A DNA stretch of 64,000 bases from Croceivirga sp009797885 (GTDB lineage Bacteria > Bacteroidota > Bacteroidia > Flavobacteriales > Flavobacteriaceae): assembly GCA_045866215.1 (NCBI GenBank), contig AP035880.1:2046001-2110000 (forward strand). Direction: 5' to 3'. The position numbers were made by a program, and so were the translations under genes. Positions 61,868 to 64,000 of the stretch are shown piece by piece. Under the pieces are notes generated by a model. That model had not been told where the DNA came from. It saw nothing but the letters and a program-made list of their open reading frames with translations, and ran no database searches. Position 1 is the stretch's first letter; every line of letters starts with the position of its first letter.

Positions 61868-62132
61868 TTTTGGTTAGAGCTTGTTTGGTTTCCTAAAATT
61901 AATGAGCAGGTTCCCCAAAAAGTGGGTCAATGTATAATTGGTAGAAAAATTTGTACGGATGGGAATACGAATACCTAAAAACATCGGAAATTGGGATTTC
62001 ACATATATAGGGACCCAATCCATTTTTGTATATTTTATGTCCAATTATAACTGCATAATGCCCAGATGCACATAATTCTGTATAAATAAAGGGGAATAAT
62101 CCTATTTTTATTGGCTCATATTTATCTTATTC
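61868..62132. other. Intergenic region, about 265 bases
   Basis: AT-rich spacer between the possible small peptide gene (minus) and the LytTR regulator (plus). ATTGGG and CCCAAT arms near 61990 form a weak hairpin with a long loop. No strong -7 element for the regulator is seen. Confidence 0.4.
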
Positions 62133-62867
62133 ATGTTGGAAGCGGTTTTAGTCGACGATGAAGCGAAAGCTTTGGAAAGCCTGAGTTGGGAACTCAGTAA
62201 TTTGAGCGATGAAGTAAAAGTGGTGGCTTCCTTTACCAATGCACATGAAGCCTTGGGATATCTTGAAAAAAATACACCGGACTGCCTTTTTTTGGATATT
62301 GAAATGCCCATTATGGACGGCTTTCAATTTATCAAGAACCTTAAGAACAAAAATTTTCCGGTCATCATCACTACGGCCTATAACCAATATGCCCTAAAGG
62401 CCTTAAAGAATGAAGCTATCGACTACTTATTAAAGCCCATTGATAGTGACGATCTAAATGATACCATCTCCAAAATAAAAAAATTCAACAGTAAGAACCA
62501 GACTGCGGAAAAGCTGGAGCAAATCCTGCTCAATTTCAATTCAAAATCCCTGGACAAGAAGATAACCATAAATACGGATGGCAAACTCCTCTTTCTGGAA
62601 AGTGAAGAAATTCTGTATGCCGAATCGGATGGAAATTACAGTACGTTGTACCTGGAAGGTGGACAAAAAATATTATTGACCAAAAAGCTAAAGGAAGTTA
62701 ATCAACTCTTGCCCTCAGATTCTTTTTTTAGGATACATAATTCGTTTATCGTCAACCTTGGAAAAATAAAGGAGTTTTTAAAAACCGATGGTTATGTTGT
62801 ATTGAAGACCAACCATAAAATTCCTGTTTCCAGACAGAAAAAATCGGATTTTCTGGATTTATTATAA
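62133..62867 (+). CDS. LytTR family response regulator
   Basis: 244 residues. The receiver domain carries the phospho-acceptor in PDCLFLDIEMPIMDGFQFIK and the conserved Lys in IDYLLKPIDSDDLNDTISKI. The LytTR domain follows (EILYAESDGNYSTLYLEGGQ, SFFRIHNSFIVNLGKIKEFL, HKIPVSRQKKSDFLDLL). The TPR-containing protein that starts 9 bases downstream is the probable sensor kinase partner, an arrangement common in Flavobacteriia. Targets are unknown. Confidence 0.95.
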   Translation: MLEAVLVDDEAKALESLSWELSNLSDEVKVVASFTNAHEALGYLEKNTPDCLFLDIEMPIMDGFQFIKNLKNKNFPVIITTAYNQYALKALKNEAIDYLLKPIDSDDLNDTISKIKKFNSKNQTAEKLEQILLNFNSKSLDKKITINTDGKLLFLESEEILYAESDGNYSTLYLEGGQKILLTKKLKEVNQLLPSDSFFRIHNSFIVNLGKIKEFLKTDGYVVLKTNHKIPVSRQKKSDFLDLL

Positions 62868-62876
62868 CCTATGTGA

Positions 62877-64000
62877 ATGCCCTTTTATTTAAAAACTAAA
62901 CACAATCATAACTACACGGTAAGGCCAAGAACAATTCTTGGTCTTATTTTTATTATGGCCTGTTTGGTTTTCGTGTCCTTTACTCCCCAAAATGCGGAGT
63001 TGGATAAGACCATCAGGGAACTAATTGATCTCAATCCAAAATCCTATCAAAAAATAGACGGCGCCCTAAGGCCCTTTAAAAGGGATACCGTTGCCCTGAA
63101 CGCCATTTTAAATTCCCTGAATAAATCCCAATATCCGGAAGCACTGTCCTATGCCCTAAACCAAAAAGGTACGGTTTACCGAAACCTTTCCCAATTCAAA
63201 AAAGCCGCGGCATTGCACCAAAATGCCCTGGATGTGGCAACTGAAGTGGACAACAAGGAATTCATAGTCTTTAGCCTAAACATGCTGGGAGTGGTCTATA
63301 GGAGGACGGACGCCATAAAAACCGCTTTGGATTACAATCAAAGGGCCTTGGAGGTGGCAGAATCCATTGCGGATCCTTCCTACCACATTAAGCGGAACAT
63401 AAATGTGTCCCTGAACAGTCTGGGAAACCTGTATCAAACCTTGGGACAATACGATTTGGCCATTTCGCAATTTGAACGGGCCCTGGAACTGGAAGGACAA
63501 CTGGGCAATAAACTGGGACTTGCCATTAACAACCAAAATATTGGGGATTGCCTGGAACACAAGGGAAACCTGGGGGAGGCGCTAAAACGTTACCAAAAAT
63601 CCCTGGCACTCAATGAAGAAATCAAAAATACCTATGGGAAGGTCATCTGTAAAAACGCGATTGCCCAAATTTATTTAAAACAGGGATTGCCCCATAAAGC
63701 CCTGGAACTTTTGGAACAACTTGCGGAACCCATATCAAAGATCAAGGATAAGTTCATTTGGTCGTCCATTCTTAGCAATACGGGTTGGGCAAACATGGAA
63801 ATAAGCAATTATGAAACGGCCGAACGGAAAATGAAGGATGCCCTTAAAATGGCGGCCGAGAACACCATGCCAAGCCAGGTCATCTATGCCCAAAGATTGT
63901 TGTCCCAATTGGAGGCCAAAAGGGGGGATTATAAAAAGGCATTGGACTATTACAAGGAAGCTGAAAAATTTGACAATGAACTAAAGGACGATCGTAACCT
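62877..64000 (+). CDS. TPR-repeat sensor protein, probably histidine kinase N-terminus (3' truncated)
   Basis: The frame is open from ATG 62877 to the window end (374 codons). A hydrophobic signal segment (RTILGLIFIMACLVFVSFTP) is followed by at least six tetratricopeptide repeats: ALNQKGTVYRNLSQFKKAAA, MLGVVYRRTDAIKTALDYNQ, SLGNLYQTLGQYDLAISQFE, NIGDCLEHKGNLGEALKRYQ, LSQLEAKRGDYKKALDYYKE. In Flavobacteriia such periplasmic TPR regions precede a membrane helix and a LytS-type kinase domain, and the LytTR regulator just upstream supports this. The kinase part is outside the window, so the assignment is inferred. Confidence 0.75.
   Translation, partial: MPFYLKTKHNHNYTVRPRTILGLIFIMACLVFVSFTPQNAELDKTIRELIDLNPKSYQKIDGALRPFKRDTVALNAILNSLNKSQYPEALSYALNQKGTVYRNLSQFKKAAALHQNALDVATEVDNKEFIVFSLNMLGVVYRRTDAIKTALDYNQRALEVAESIADPSYHIKRNINVSLNSLGNLYQTLGQYDLAISQFERALELEGQLGNKLGLAINNQNIGDCLEHKGNLGEALKRYQKSLALNEEIKNTYGKVICKNAIAQIYLKQGLPHKALELLEQLAEPISKIKDKFIWSSILSNTGWANMEISNYETAERKMKDALKMAAENTMPSQVIYAQRLLSQLEAKRGDYKKALDYYKEAEKFDNELKDDRN

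Noticed and set aside
1..64000. Search for tRNA, rRNA, CRISPR, insertion sequences and prophage genes
   Set aside because: No spacer showed cloverleaf-like paired arms, regular direct repeats with unique spacers, or transposase or integrase frames. Done by eye, so a diverged small RNA could be missed.

Overview
The window reads as chromosome of a marine-type Bacteroidota, most likely family Flavobacteriaceae. Supporting signs are a SusC/SusD pair with FecR and ECF sigma regulators, LytTR regulators paired with LytS-type and TPR-type kinases, DUF3078 and DUF6503 proteins, a carotenoid lycopene cyclase, almost no Shine-Dalgarno sequences, and -7 elements of the TAnnTTTG type. No tRNA, rRNA, CRISPR, insertion sequence or prophage was recognised. 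Coding density is high and many neighbouring genes overlap by 1 to 29 bases.

Layout. 1-2.4 kb: the 3' end of a TonB-dependent receptor, converging on a DtxR/MntR-type regulator and ZIP transporter operon. 2.4-9.6 kb (minus strand): ECF sigma, FecR anti-sigma, SusC with an STN domain, SusD. 10-14.6 kb (plus): an AT-rich TlpA-like lipoprotein, then a GPH-type sugar symporter and a GH1 beta-glucosidase. Together these look like a small beta-glucoside utilisation locus. 14.7-18 kb: lycopene cyclase, two unknown exported proteins, a polyprenyl diphosphate synthase. 18-26 kb: an ECF sigma with a membrane protein, then a TetR/TolC/adaptor/RND efflux operon. 26-43 kb: mostly housekeeping (aspS, csp, tadA, dxs, dgt, nadD, gmk, yicC) mixed with a CLC protein, a PiT phosphate transporter and unknown proteins. 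43-57.5 kb: a carbohydrate-oxidation cluster. 57.7-61.3 kb: nrdA and nrdB. 62-64 kb: a LytTR regulator and the start of its probable TPR sensor kinase.

The most interesting part is 43.1-57.5 kb. It holds two GMC dehydrogenases, one Tat-exported gluconate-2-dehydrogenase-subunit-3-like protein, two DUF1080 (3-keto-disaccharide hydrolase family) proteins, two xylose-isomerase-like TIM barrels, a Gfo/Idh/MocA oxidoreductase and a nucleoside-permease-like MFS transporter. These are the building blocks of 3-keto-glycoside metabolism, in which a sugar C3 is oxidised before the glycosidic bond is cut. One DUF1080 protein and one TIM barrel carry lipoprotein or Tat export signals, while their partners have none, so the gene set could support parallel routes in periplasm and cytoplasm. 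Both GMC proteins carry a C-x5-C-x3-C-P motif like the iron-sulfur motif of bacterial FAD-glucose dehydrogenases. The function is inferred from families and context; substrate and electron acceptor are unknown.
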